DNA of 64,000 nucleotides, taken from Pseudomonas protegens. Lineage in GTDB: Bacteria; Pseudomonadota; Gammaproteobacteria; Pseudomonadales; Pseudomonadaceae. Position numbers and translations under genes: made by a program. Positions 49,732 to 58,365 of this stretch are shown here, one piece after another. Location: positions 5,565,001-5,629,000 of the forward strand of contig NZ_CP060201.1 in NCBI RefSeq assembly GCF_013407925.2, written 5' to 3'. The notes under the pieces are model-generated. The model saw only the letters and a program-made list of their open reading frames with translations, searched no databases and was not told the origin of the DNA. Position 1 is the stretch's first letter. Every line of letters starts with the position of its first letter.

Positions 49732-50592
49732 ATGAACCTGTTTCAACTCCGCGCATTCGACGCCGTGGCCCGTGAAGGCAGCTTCACCCGGGCCGCCGGG
49801 CGGCTGTTCATCAGCCAGCCGGCCGTCACCGGGCACATCAAGGCCCTGGAAGAGCATTACCAGATCACGCTGCTGCGGCGCACCGCGCGCCGGGTGGAAT
49901 TGACCGAGGAGGGCACCAAGCTGGCGGCCATCACCCGGGCCATGTTTGGCCTGGCGCAAGAGGCCCAGGCCCTGCTCGAAGCCAACCGGCAACTGCTGAC
50001 CGGGCGCCTGGAAGTGGCGGCCGACGGCCCGCATCTGGTGATGCCGATGCTGGCCAGCCTGCGGGCGCAGTATCCGGGGGTGACGGTCAACCTGCGCCTG
50101 GGCAACGCCCAGGAAACCCTGGCCGCGCTGCTGTCCGAACATGCCGACGTGGCGGTGCTGACCGAGGTCGAGCCGCGCAAGGGCCTGCATTTGCAGAGCC
50201 TGGCGCAATCGCGGATGTGTGCCCTGGTGCCCCAGGGACATCCCTGGCTGGAGCTGCCCGAAGGCATCGCCATCGAACAATTGGATCAGGTGATCATGGT
50301 GCTGCGTGAGCCCAGCTCCATTACCCGGCGCACCTTCGACGAGGCCTGCGGGCTGGCCAAAGTCCAACCCCGGGTGCTGCTGGAGCTGGACAGCCGCGAA
50401 GCGGTGACCGAGGCGGTGGCGGCACAATTGGGGGTGGGCGTGGTCAGCTCGGTGGAAGTCGGCCACGACCCGCGGGTGCGAACCGTGCCGATTCGCGGCG
50501 CGGGCCTGGTCAACCGGCACATGCTTGGCTGCATCGAGCGGCGTCGCGAGTTGCGCCTGATCCAGGCATTTTTCGCCCTGGCCCCCGCCTGA
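49732..50592 (+). CDS. LysR-family regulator of phnWX
   Basis: A 286-residue LysR protein (HTH AVAREGSFTRAAGRLFISQPAVTGHIKALEEHY; effector domain from about residue 90). It is divergent from phnW, the layout of a local activator. A LysR-type regulator controls the PhnWX pathway in other bacteria (PhnR-like), so this is probably the AEP-responsive switch; that is inference from position. The ATG at 49732 was chosen at MNLFQLRAFDAV, the canonical LysR N-terminus. Confidence 0.88.
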   Translation: MNLFQLRAFDAVAREGSFTRAAGRLFISQPAVTGHIKALEEHYQITLLRRTARRVELTEEGTKLAAITRAMFGLAQEAQALLEANRQLLTGRLEVAADGPHLVMPMLASLRAQYPGVTVNLRLGNAQETLAALLSEHADVAVLTEVEPRKGLHLQSLAQSRMCALVPQGHPWLELPEGIAIEQLDQVIMVLREPSSITRRTFDEACGLAKVQPRVLLELDSREAVTEAVAAQLGVGVVSSVEVGHDPRVRTVPIRGAGLVNRHMLGCIERRRELRLIQAFFALAPA

Positions 50593-50793
50593 CCCGTCCC
50601 CCGCGGGTTGGCGCTGGCTGGCCAGCGCAGAGGTCCGAGAGATGGCCGCCGCCGGCAAGGCCGACTCGGGCCAAGGCCGTCAGAGCGGCGGCCGGATACT
50701 GACTTTTTGGTCGATCAGGGCCTTGAGGACGTATAAACTTGCCCATCGCGTCGGCCAAATCCAACTCGACGCCATAGATCAAGAGAGTGAGTA

Positions 50794-51498
50794 ATGGGCG
50801 CACAGTGGAAGGTTAAACACAAAGAAGCGGCAGCCAACGCCAAGGGCAAGATTTTCGGCAAGCTGGTGAAAGAGATCACCATCGCCGCACGTAACGGCGC
50901 TGACGTCGCCACCAACGCCCACCTGCGGCTGGTGGTGGAACAGGCGAAAAAGGCTTCGATGCCGCGTGAGACCCTTGAGCGTGCCATCAAGAAAGGCTCG
51001 GGTCAGCTGGGCGAAACAGTGCAGTACCACCGCGTGACCTACGAAGGTTTTGCCCCGCACCAGGTGCCGCTGATCGTTGAATGCGTGACCGACAACATCA
51101 ACCGCACCGTGGCGGAAATCCGCGTGGCGTTCCGCAAGGGCCAGCTGGGCGCTTCCGGCTCGGTGTCCTGGGACTTCAACCACGTGGGCATGATCGAAGC
51201 TTCGCCGGACAGCCCGGACGCCGATCCGGAACTGGCCGCCATCGAAGCCGGTGCCCAGGATTTCGAACCAGGCGAAGAAGGCGCGACCCTGTTCCTGACC
51301 GAGCCTGCGGACCTGGATGCGGTACAGAAAGCCTTGCCCGAACACGGTTTCACCGTGTTGTCGGCCAAGCTCGGCTACCAGCCGAAGAACCCGGTGAGCG
51401 GCCTGAGCGATGAGCAGATGGCTGAAGTCGAAGCCTTCCTCGAAGGCCTGGACAACCATGACGACGTGCAGGACATGTTCGTCGGCCTGGCGGGTTAA
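50794..51498 (+). CDS. YebC/PmpR family transcriptional regulator
   Basis: A 234-residue YebC/PmpR protein: [24 protein letters not shown], the [19 protein letters not shown] block and [21 protein letters not shown] are highly conserved. YebC-type proteins bind DNA as transcription factors (PmpR represses the PQS regulator gene in P. aeruginosa) or act at the ribosome on polyproline stalls. The usual yebC of ruvC loci starts MAGHSKW; this [10 protein letters not shown] form is the second, PmpR-unlike or paralogous type seen in pseudomonads. No ruv genes adjoin it. Confidence 0.9.
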   Translation: MGAQWKVKHKEAAANAKGKIFGKLVKEITIAARNGADVATNAHLRLVVEQAKKASMPRETLERAIKKGSGQLGETVQYHRVTYEGFAPHQVPLIVECVTDNINRTVAEIRVAFRKGQLGASGSVSWDFNHVGMIEASPDSPDADPELAAIEAGAQDFEPGEEGATLFLTEPADLDAVQKALPEHGFTVLSAKLGYQPKNPVSGLSDEQMAEVEAFLEGLDNHDDVQDMFVGLAG

Positions 51499-51504
51499 AA
51501 CCGC

Positions 51505-51562
51505 GATTCGCCGGCCAGCCAGCACCTGCATACCCCTGTAGGAGCCGGCTGGCCGGCGAAGC
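51505..51562. repeat. REP pair (GGAGCCGGCTTGCCGGCGAA type), compact
   Basis: ATTCGCCGGCCAGCCAGC facing GGAGCCGGCTGGCCGGCGAA, 20 bases apart, in the convergent gap between the yebC-type and LRR-kinase genes. It is the same type as the pair at 6161. Confidence 0.82.
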
Positions 51563-51566
51563 TGTT

Positions 51567-52880
51567 TTAAAGCCCCGCCAATTCCTCGCAGACCTGGGCA
51601 AAATCCGGTCGCGCCAGCACCTCAGGTTGACAGCAGCGCTGCACCAGCGCCGCCAGTTTCTGCCGCTGTTCCAGGCTCAGCGAGCCATCCCCACGCTCCA
51701 GCAGTTCCTCCAGCAAGATGCCGAAGGCGCGTACTTCCAGGCGTTGCAGCGCGCGGCTTTGCAGGCTGTCGTCCTGGGCATGGAAGGATGCCGCGCCAAA
51801 ATCCCCCAGCAGGCAGTCGCCCTGGGCATTCCACAAAGTGTTGTGGCCATAGAGGTCGCCATGGGTGATGCCCTGGGCGTGCAGGTGCGCGCCCACCGAG
51901 GCAATGCCCCGGGCGATGCCCAGGGTCACCTCGGCGTTGAAGCGGGCGTTGTCCGGGTAGATGTCCCGGGAGCAGGAGTCCAGGCTTGGCAGCGCGGCGA
52001 GGTTGGCAAAGTCGGTGTCGATCAGTTGCATCACCAGGCCGTTCTGCTCCTGGGGATGATCGAGGACTCGACCTTCGACACGGATCAGGTTCGGGTGCAG
52101 CCCGGCGCTGATACAGGCGTTCATTTCATGCAGCGGCGAGCCGTCGCTGGTCATCTCGCCCTTGTACAGCTTGACCGCCACCGCGCGCGGCGGTTGCCCG
52201 GCGGGTTGCCACTGGGCCTGGTGAATCACTCCCGAGGCGCCTTCGCCCAGGCGCTGCTCCAGGGTCAGTTCGCTCCAGGGAATGCTTGGCGTGGAAGCCA
52301 GCGCCGTGGCGTCGGCTTCCGATTCCAGCGGGTTGCCGGCATAGGCCAGCCAGGTCAGGCGCGGCAGGGCCAGGAGGAACGGCGGCAGTTCGCTCAGTTG
52401 GTTGGCGGCGATCCGCAGCAGCTCCAGGCGATGGCACTGGCTCAGGCTCTCGGGCAGCCGGGTCAGGCGGTTGCCCGAGAGCATGAGCTTTTGCAGCAGC
52501 GGGCGCTGGCCCAGCTCTTGCGGCAATTCACTGATGCAGTTGTCGGTGAGGATCAGCCAGCGCAATTGCGGCGGCAGCGCGGCGGCCGGCACCCGTTCGA
52601 TACGGTTGGCCTTGAAGCCGATCATGCTCAGCTGCGCACATTGGCCGAGGCAGGCCGGTACTTCTCTGAACTGGTTGTCCGAGCAGAACAGAATGCGCAG
52701 GCGGGTCAGGCGATGCAGGTCATCGGGCAGGCTGTCCAGGGCATTGCCGCTGAGGTTGAGGATCTCCAGGGAATCGGCCAGATCGAAGATCTCCCGGGGG
52801 AACTCGGTCAGTCCACAGGACAGGTCCAGGCGCTTGATTCCGGCCAGCTGGCCGGCCCGCAGTTGAGCAAGGGTATCCAT
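51567..52880 (-). CDS. Leucine-rich repeat protein kinase
   Basis: A 437-residue fused protein with no membrane segment. Residues about 15-190 hold seven to eight leucine-rich repeats (LEILNLSGNALDSLPDDL, LQKLMLSGNRLTRLPESL). Residues about 205-437 are a Ser/Thr kinase: Gly loop LGEGASGV (211-218), K237 in VAVKLYK, catalytic loop H340-G-D342-L-Y-G-H-N347, and metal-binding D360-F-G362. All residues needed for phosphotransfer are present, though HRDLKxxN is changed to HGDLYGHN. Such LRR-kinases are known in pseudomonads, but a substrate is not. Start at MDTLAQLRAG; ten further codons upstream are possible. Confidence 0.88.
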   Translation of the reverse strand: MDTLAQLRAGQLAGIKRLDLSCGLTEFPREIFDLADSLEILNLSGNALDSLPDDLHRLTRLRILFCSDNQFREVPACLGQCAQLSMIGFKANRIERVPAAALPPQLRWLILTDNCISELPQELGQRPLLQKLMLSGNRLTRLPESLSQCHRLELLRIAANQLSELPPFLLALPRLTWLAYAGNPLESEADATALASTPSIPWSELTLEQRLGEGASGVIHQAQWQPAGQPPRAVAVKLYKGEMTSDGSPLHEMNACISAGLHPNLIRVEGRVLDHPQEQNGLVMQLIDTDFANLAALPSLDSCSRDIYPDNARFNAEVTLGIARGIASVGAHLHAQGITHGDLYGHNTLWNAQGDCLLGDFGAASFHAQDDSLQSRALQRLEVRAFGILLEELLERGDGSLSLEQRQKLAALVQRCCQPEVLARPDFAQVCEELAGL

Positions 52881-53157
52881 GAACAGCGTCGACACTCGAA
52901 TGAAGAACAAGGGCGGGGAGGATAAAGCAGATCGGCCGGTTTTGCTGCCTGGGCGGCGGATTGCCTTTGCGCAACTGCAGAAAATCGGTGCCGAGCACCG
53001 ACAGCCTCAAGAGTTGGGGTAGCCCGCTTCAGCGTGCAAGGGTGATGCTTCATACCTTCGAACAAGCCCTGCGCGGATTTTCTGTACTTCGCTCAATTGC
53101 CCGCCAGCCCAGCTCGCCGTCACTGTGAGTGCTCGATAAACATCGGCAGGATCAACG

Positions 53158-54543
53158 ATGCAACGATCTCTCTGGCTACAAGAACTGGCGGATGAGCTCA
53201 GTCCAGCGCCTGCGCTGGAAGGCCACTGCAATGTGGATATCGCCATCATTGGTGGAGGCTTTGTCGGGTTATGGACAGCCTTGCACATTCGCCAACTGGC
53301 TCCCGAAAAAACCGTAGCCATCCTTGAGCAGGACATCTGCGGCGCAGGTGCCTCAGGACGCAATGGTGGCTTTGTCATGTCATGGTGGCCCAAGATCAGT
53401 TCGCTGACTGCGCTGTGCGGCGCAGCAGAGGCACTGAAGCTGGCTCGAGCTTCCGCGCAGGCCATCGAAGAAATTGAAATCTTCTGCGAGCAACATGCCA
53501 TTGATGCGCACTTCGTGCGGTCAGGCTGGCTATGGACGGCCACAACCGAGGCGCAACGTGGCGCCTGGCAAAGCGTGCAGCACACCTGTGCAACATTGGG
53601 CGAGGACGTGTTCCGCAGCCTGAGCAACGCCGAAATTGCTCGCCGCTGTGGTTCCCCCATGCACCTGGAAGGTGTATTTGAGGCGGGCAATGCCACGGTG
53701 CATCCGGCTCGCCTGGTACGCGGCCTGCGCCGGGTGGCCCTGGAACAGGGGGTGCGCATTTTCGAAAACAGTCGGGTTCGGCAAATGGAACGCGGCCAAC
53801 CCACGCGCCTGCACACTGACCACGGCCAGCTTCGTGCTCAACGCGTAGTCCTGGCCACCAATGCCTGGTCTGCCGAGTTGCCGCAACTGCGCCGCAGTGT
53901 GTTGCCGGTCAGCAGCACCATCATCGCCACTGCGCCGATCCCCGAGCGCTTGCGGGCCATCGGCTGGACTGGCGGCGAAGCCATTACCGACTCCCAGCAG
54001 ATGGTCGACTATTACCGCACCACCCAGGACGGGCGAATCATCTTCGGCAAGGGCACCGGCCTGATGTCGTTTGCCAGCCGGGTCGGCACTCGCTATGACC
54101 AGTTGCCACAGTTGCATGCCGAGGTCGAAGAGGACTTTCGGCGCCTCTACCCGCAGCTGGCCGACGTGGCTATCGAACATCGCTGGTCGGGCCCCATCGA
54201 CAGGACCTATGACAGCTTGCCCGTGTTCGGCCGTCTGCAGGATGCGCCGCAGATCATCTACGGCGTGGGCTGGAGCGGCAATGGGGTCGGACCCAGCCAT
54301 CTGGGGGGACAGATTCTCGCCAGCCTGGCTCTGGACCTGAACAACCAATGGAGCCGCTGCGGCCTGGTCAATCGCTCCTTGCGCCGGTTCCCGCCAGAGC
54401 CCTTGCGCTACTGCGGCGGCCTGCTAGTGCGCGATGCGGTCAAGCGCAAGGAGCGCGCGCAGGCATTGGGTCGTGCGCCATCCTGGCTGGCCCATTCGCT
54501 GAGCAAGCTGGCCCCCGCCGGCCTTGAAGACAAAAAACCCTGA
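53158..54543 (+). CDS. FAD-dependent amine oxidoreductase (DAO/PuuB-like)
   Basis: A 461-residue DAO-family flavoenzyme. FAD loop IIGGGFVGLWTA (residues about 30-41), FAD-anchoring motif GAGASGRNGGFV, and the C-terminal block VFGRLQDAPQIIYGVGWSGNGVGPSHLGG. Nearest known enzymes oxidise gamma-glutamylputrescine (PuuB), polyamines or amino acids. It is followed after 15 bases by a cupin gene and then (convergent) a PucR regulator and a polyamine-type binding protein, so amine breakdown is likely. No puuA-type ligase is present to support the glutamyl route specifically. Confidence 0.82.
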   Translation: MQRSLWLQELADELSPAPALEGHCNVDIAIIGGGFVGLWTALHIRQLAPEKTVAILEQDICGAGASGRNGGFVMSWWPKISSLTALCGAAEALKLARASAQAIEEIEIFCEQHAIDAHFVRSGWLWTATTEAQRGAWQSVQHTCATLGEDVFRSLSNAEIARRCGSPMHLEGVFEAGNATVHPARLVRGLRRVALEQGVRIFENSRVRQMERGQPTRLHTDHGQLRAQRVVLATNAWSAELPQLRRSVLPVSSTIIATAPIPERLRAIGWTGGEAITDSQQMVDYYRTTQDGRIIFGKGTGLMSFASRVGTRYDQLPQLHAEVEEDFRRLYPQLADVAIEHRWSGPIDRTYDSLPVFGRLQDAPQIIYGVGWSGNGVGPSHLGGQILASLALDLNNQWSRCGLVNRSLRRFPPEPLRYCGGLLVRDAVKRKERAQALGRAPSWLAHSLSKLAPAGLEDKKP

Positions 54544-54558
54544 ATCAAAGGAGCCGTC

Positions 54559-54903
54559 ATGAGCGCCCCGATTATCTTCAGCAACACTTCAGGCCTGGCG
54601 TTGGGAATGCCGGTCGACGTCAAACAACCCATCGGTGAGTTGGTGGCCAGGACTCGCATAAGCATGGCGGATGCTGGCGCGTCGTTACTGACCGGGGTCT
54701 GGGAATGTTCGCCTGGACGCTGGCGCCGCCAGGTACTGGAGCGCGAGTTCAGTCACTTCATCGTCGGATACGGCTTCTTTGTACCCGACCACGGCCCGGC
54801 GATAGAGATTCACGCTGGCGATGCGGTATTTTTTCCCGCGAACTGCCAAGGCGAATGGGATATCCGCGAAACCGTCAGAAAGAGCTTCGTGATCATTCCT
54901 TGA
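54559..54903 (+). CDS. Cupin-domain protein
   Basis: A 114-residue single cupin: the beta-barrel motif pattern is visible in RQVLEREFSHFIVGYGFFVPDHGPAIEIHAGDAVFFPANCQGEWDI. The metal histidines of the classical cupin are not clearly kept (only one His aligns), so it may be a non-metal member (EutQ/DUF861-like). It lies 15 bases after the FAD oxidoreductase gene, almost certainly cotranscribed, and overlaps the convergent PucR gene by 11 bases. Confidence 0.8.
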   Translation: MSAPIIFSNTSGLALGMPVDVKQPIGELVARTRISMADAGASLLTGVWECSPGRWRRQVLEREFSHFIVGYGFFVPDHGPAIEIHAGDAVFFPANCQGEWDIRETVRKSFVIIP

Positions 54904-56398
54904 AGGTAGCGATACGCTCGTGCACCCCGGCGACCTCGGCGCTGCGCAGGGCAAACCAGAGAATCGCCACGTCTTCGGTGTGATCCAGGGAACGCCCGGT
55001 AATTTCTTCGATGCGCCGAATGCGATAGACCAGCGTCTGCTTGTGCACATGCAACACCTTGGCGGCGATCAGCCACGAGCGATTCTGCTGCAGGAATACC
55101 TGCAAGGTCCGCAGCAATTGCGTGCCTTGCAGTTGGTCATACTCCAGCAGACTGCCCAGTACCCGCTGAAACGTCTGTTGCGCACCCTCCAGGCTCTGTG
55201 CCAGCCATGGAGCCATCGTCTCGGTCTGCTCATAGCACGCCAGGGGCTGCTCGGCGCTGGCATGCGCCAGGGCCAAACGCGCCTCTCGCAACGCCTCAAG
55301 GCCGCGTTCGGCATGCCCCAGTGGATTACTCAGGCCCAGGCACCTGTGCAGGCGCGCCTGAACGGTCCGGGGGCTGTGCTCCCCCCACAACAGCAGTATC
55401 AGCTCGTCACCCTGCACGCGCATCAGCACCTTGGCCTCGGTCCGTGACAACTGGTCGTCCAGCTCGGCCAGTTCCCGACCATCGTTGTGCATCACCGCAA
55501 CGCGCAGATGTTCCGGCGACGCGCCAAACGCTCGCAGACGCTCGGTCAGTTGACGATCCGACAAGCGTTGCTGGAACAAATCATCGAGCAGTTCCGAGGT
55601 CAGGCGCAGATGCCGTTCCCGCTCGACCTGCAGTCGCTCCAGCTCGATGCCCAAAACCGCCGCCATGTGATGCAGCAAACCATAGTCCGGCAGGTTCTCG
55701 CCCTGCGCCACCAGGACACAAGGACGGCGACTGGGCATCAACATCAGCAGGACATCGTCGTCACCTGCGCGCCAGCGTTGCACCACAGGCACATTGCCCG
55801 AAGGCTTCAAGCGCTGCTGCAACGCTGAGCGTTGTGCGGCAATGACTTCTGGAAGCCCAGCCAGATAGGGCTCCAGGGTGTGCGGATCGAGCAGCCTGAG
55901 GCTGGCTTTGACGTCTTTTTCCAGGCGGCTCAAGAGCGCTTCGAGCCCCAAGCCCTGAATGCCCATGCGCGCACTCTCGTAGAGCCGAGTGATGGCCTGC
56001 CGACGCTCGACTTCTTCCTGTTGAGTGGCCTCGACAATGGCCCGGGTCACCGAGGAAAACGGCACGCCGTACTCGGTCATCAGCAATGCGAAGCCCAGGG
56101 CATCGGCGGCGTCCCGCAGGCCTTGCAGATCCTCCGGCGCCTGCATGCTTTCGCCAATCATCAGCCCCGAGAGTCCGGCCGCCTGCAAGCGATGCACATA
56201 ACGCCACTGTTCCTGCGGCCCTGCGGGGATGCCCATTCCGGTGCTCATCAACAGCTCCCCGGGCCCCAGCCATTGCGCCGGCTCGTCCAACTCGCAGACG
56301 TGCGCCCAGCGAACCGGTCGGTCAACCCCCCGAGCCCCTCCGATGAGGCGCGTGCGCAATGCTGGAATCTGAATGATGTCGCTGACGGTCAATGACAT
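54893..56398 (-). CDS. PucR-family transcriptional regulator
   Basis: A 500-residue regulator: N-terminal PucR purine-catabolism-type sensor domain (SLTVSDIIQIPALRTRLIGG, VCELDEPAQWLGPGELLMSTGMG), a middle segment, and the C-terminal PucR HTH (LQVFLQQNRSWLIAAKVLHVHKQTLVYRIRRIEEITGRSL). The start at MSLTVSDI is used, as the 63 codons upstream lack the domain. It is divergent from the substrate-binding protein gene and convergent with the oxidase-cupin pair, so it sits centrally to control both. Effector probably an amine or purine-like compound. Confidence 0.86.
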   Translation of the reverse strand: MSLTVSDIIQIPALRTRLIGGARGVDRPVRWAHVCELDEPAQWLGPGELLMSTGMGIPAGPQEQWRYVHRLQAAGLSGLMIGESMQAPEDLQGLRDAADALGFALLMTEYGVPFSSVTRAIVEATQQEEVERRQAITRLYESARMGIQGLGLEALLSRLEKDVKASLRLLDPHTLEPYLAGLPEVIAAQRSALQQRLKPSGNVPVVQRWRAGDDDVLLMLMPSRRPCVLVAQGENLPDYGLLHHMAAVLGIELERLQVERERHLRLTSELLDDLFQQRLSDRQLTERLRAFGASPEHLRVAVMHNDGRELAELDDQLSRTEAKVLMRVQGDELILLLWGEHSPRTVQARLHRCLGLSNPLGHAERGLEALREARLALAHASAEQPLACYEQTETMAPWLAQSLEGAQQTFQRVLGSLLEYDQLQGTQLLRTLQVFLQQNRSWLIAAKVLHVHKQTLVYRIRRIEEITGRSLDHTEDVAILWFALRSAEVAGVHERIATFKE

Positions 56399-56606
56399 GG
56401 CGTGTTCGATCAGGCCCGGGACTTGAAGGGCCACAGCATGCCACCCCGACACCCACCAGCAAAGCCCGCTCATACGAACGTACCAAGGCCAATCGCGGAA
56501 TCCTAACTTGGTACGATTGCCGACTCGGCAGGCGACACTAAAACTCGTCCAGGTAGCAGCAGATCCTTTTTTGGACCTAGGCCTCAATCATCTGGAGACG
56601 CAAATA

Positions 56607-57623
56607 ATGAATAAGAAACCGACTCTGCCATTGATGCTGCTGGCGTTGTCCCTCGCGACCACTTCGGCCCTGGCCGACCTCACGGTGGTGTCCCACGGAG
56701 GCGCGAACAAGGACGCCCAGGTTGCAGCCTTCTACAAGCCCTATCAGGCTCAGCACGGCACGCGCATCATCGCTGGCGAGTTCAACGGCGAACTGGCCAA
56801 GATCAAAGTCATGGTGGACACCGGCAGTGTCTCCTGGGACGTCGTTGAAATGGAGCTGCCCGAGCTGGCTCGCGCCTGTGACGATGGCTTGCTGGAAGAA
56901 TTCAGCGTCGACCCGAACCTGGCGAAAGACCTGCTTCCCGGTGCGCTGCAAAACTGCGGCGCGGGCTTCTTCGTCTGGTCTACGGTGCTGGCCTACAACG
57001 CCGACAAGCTCACCAGCGCCCCGACCAGTTGGAAAGATTTCTGGGACGTGCAGAAGTTTCCCGGCAAACGCGGCCTGCGCAAGGGCCCGATGTACACCCT
57101 GGAATTTGCGCTCCTGGCCGATGGCGTAGCCCCAGAGGAGGTCTACAAGGTGCTGGCCACCGAGGCGGGACAGGATCGTGCATTCCGCAAACTCGATGAA
57201 ATCAAGTCCAGCATTCAATGGTGGGAAGCCGGAGCCCAACCTCCTCAGTACCTGGCCTCTGGCGACGTGGTCATGAGCTCCGCCTATAGCGGCCGGATCA
57301 GCGCAGTACAGGGGCAGAGCAACCTGCGCATCGTCTGGAATGGCGGCCTGTATGACATGGACGCCTGGGCCATACCCCGTGGTGCGAAGAACCGTGAGCA
57401 AAGTCTCAAGTTCATCAACTTCACCCTTGAAGCCGAGCAACAAAAAAATTACGCGCAGCACATTGCCTATGCACCGGTAAACCAGCGCGCCAATACCTTG
57501 CTCAGCGAGCAACGGCTCAGCGTACTGCCTGATCTGAAACAGCAGGTGGCAATGGACCCGACCTTTTGGGCCGACCATGGCGAGCAACTGCACCAGCGCT
57601 TCAATGCCTGGGCCGCCAAATAG
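56607..57623 (+). CDS. ABC transporter substrate-binding protein, polyamine type
   Basis: A 338-residue periplasmic binding protein. The signal peptide (residues 1-24, TTSALA cleavage) is followed by a PotD-like fold: LTVVSHGGANKDAQVAAFYKPYQAQHG, WDVVEMELPELARACDDGLLEEF, WKDFWDVQKFPGKRGLRKGPMY, MDAWAIPRGAKNREQSLKFINF. It fits polyamine, spermidine or thiamine-like binding proteins (Bacterial extracellular solute-binding family 8/COG0687). No ATPase or permease gene is next to it. ATG preceded by TGGAGA. A stem-loop follows. Confidence 0.85.
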   Translation: MNKKPTLPLMLLALSLATTSALADLTVVSHGGANKDAQVAAFYKPYQAQHGTRIIAGEFNGELAKIKVMVDTGSVSWDVVEMELPELARACDDGLLEEFSVDPNLAKDLLPGALQNCGAGFFVWSTVLAYNADKLTSAPTSWKDFWDVQKFPGKRGLRKGPMYTLEFALLADGVAPEEVYKVLATEAGQDRAFRKLDEIKSSIQWWEAGAQPPQYLASGDVVMSSAYSGRISAVQGQSNLRIVWNGGLYDMDAWAIPRGAKNREQSLKFINFTLEAEQQKNYAQHIAYAPVNQRANTLLSEQRLSVLPDLKQQVAMDPTFWADHGEQLHQRFNAWAAK

Positions 57624-57639
57624 CGCGCTTTATCGTTCA

Positions 57640-57665
57640 GGCAGGAACGGCACACCGTTCCTGCC
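57640..57665 (+). terminator. Stem-loop after the binding protein gene
   Basis: GGCAGGAACGG-CACA-CCGTTCCTGCC is a perfect 11-base stem, but no T-run follows, so it may stabilise the mRNA rather than terminate. Confidence 0.6.
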
Positions 57666-57735
57666 AGACGCCAAACGCCGATCACCGGGCCGACCCGTGA
57701 CCCTGGAGAACTTGCTTCTATGGAGCGCACGGCAT

Positions 57736-58365
57736 TTAAAGGCCAGCGTGCATGGCTCTGGCCAGCCTGCGCAATGCGGCGGGATGCCTGAGGTTTCGGG
57801 CTTCGCCTGGAATCCACTCTAGGCTCTGGTGTTCAAAGGTCTTTTTGACCGCCTCGGTGGCCATCCTGCCCAAGGGGGTGCTTGAGTCAAAGTCGCTTTC
57901 CAGGGTGGCAATCAGATAGGCGCCCTTGGCGCTCCACTGGTTGAAGCGCATCACGTGCCGGTCATCCACAATCAGCGCGCCCTCTTTCTTGTCGTGCGAG
58001 AAGTAAAAGGCCAGGCTGTGGCCCGCTTCGATCCGACCTTTGAGGTGCTTGAGCAAGGTTGCAAGGCGGACGCCGCGCACCAGGTTGAAGCCACTGCTAA
58101 CCCGTTGCTGGCCGAAGAAGTAGCACTTGAAAATCACTTCCAGCGTTCGCGGGTGGTAATCCGTCGAGTGGCTCTTTTCGTAGAAGTGAAAGTCCGTGGG
58201 CTCGCCGATCAACTCGTAGCCCTTTGCCGCGAATTCTGCGGGGCAGAACGCCAGCAGGCCAAACCGGCACGGATGTTCGAGCGTCAAGTTGCCCAGATGC
58301 AGGTCAAGCAGCTGGAAAAAAGTCAGCGGCAACCTGTGCATGCCGGTGTGCGCTGGCTCAGTCAT
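57736..58365 (-). CDS. Unrecognised 209-aa protein coupled to zapE
   Basis: A 209-residue soluble protein of no recognised family. It has aromatic and His-rich segments (CRFGLLAFCPAEF, FHFYEKSHSTDYHPRTLEV, IFKCYFFGQQR) and a basic C-terminus (HPAALRRLARAMHAGL). Its ATG overlaps the zapE stop by eight bases (58358-58365), so it is cotranscribed with and probably translated after zapE. The chosen start MTEPAHTG is preferred over an earlier one, since the reading upstream coincides with zapE. Confidence 0.65.
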   Translation of the reverse strand: MTEPAHTGMHRLPLTFFQLLDLHLGNLTLEHPCRFGLLAFCPAEFAAKGYELIGEPTDFHFYEKSHSTDYHPRTLEVIFKCYFFGQQRVSSGFNLVRGVRLATLLKHLKGRIEAGHSLAFYFSHDKKEGALIVDDRHVMRFNQWSAKGAYLIATLESDFDSSTPLGRMATEAVKKTFEHQSLEWIPGEARNLRHPAALRRLARAMHAGL

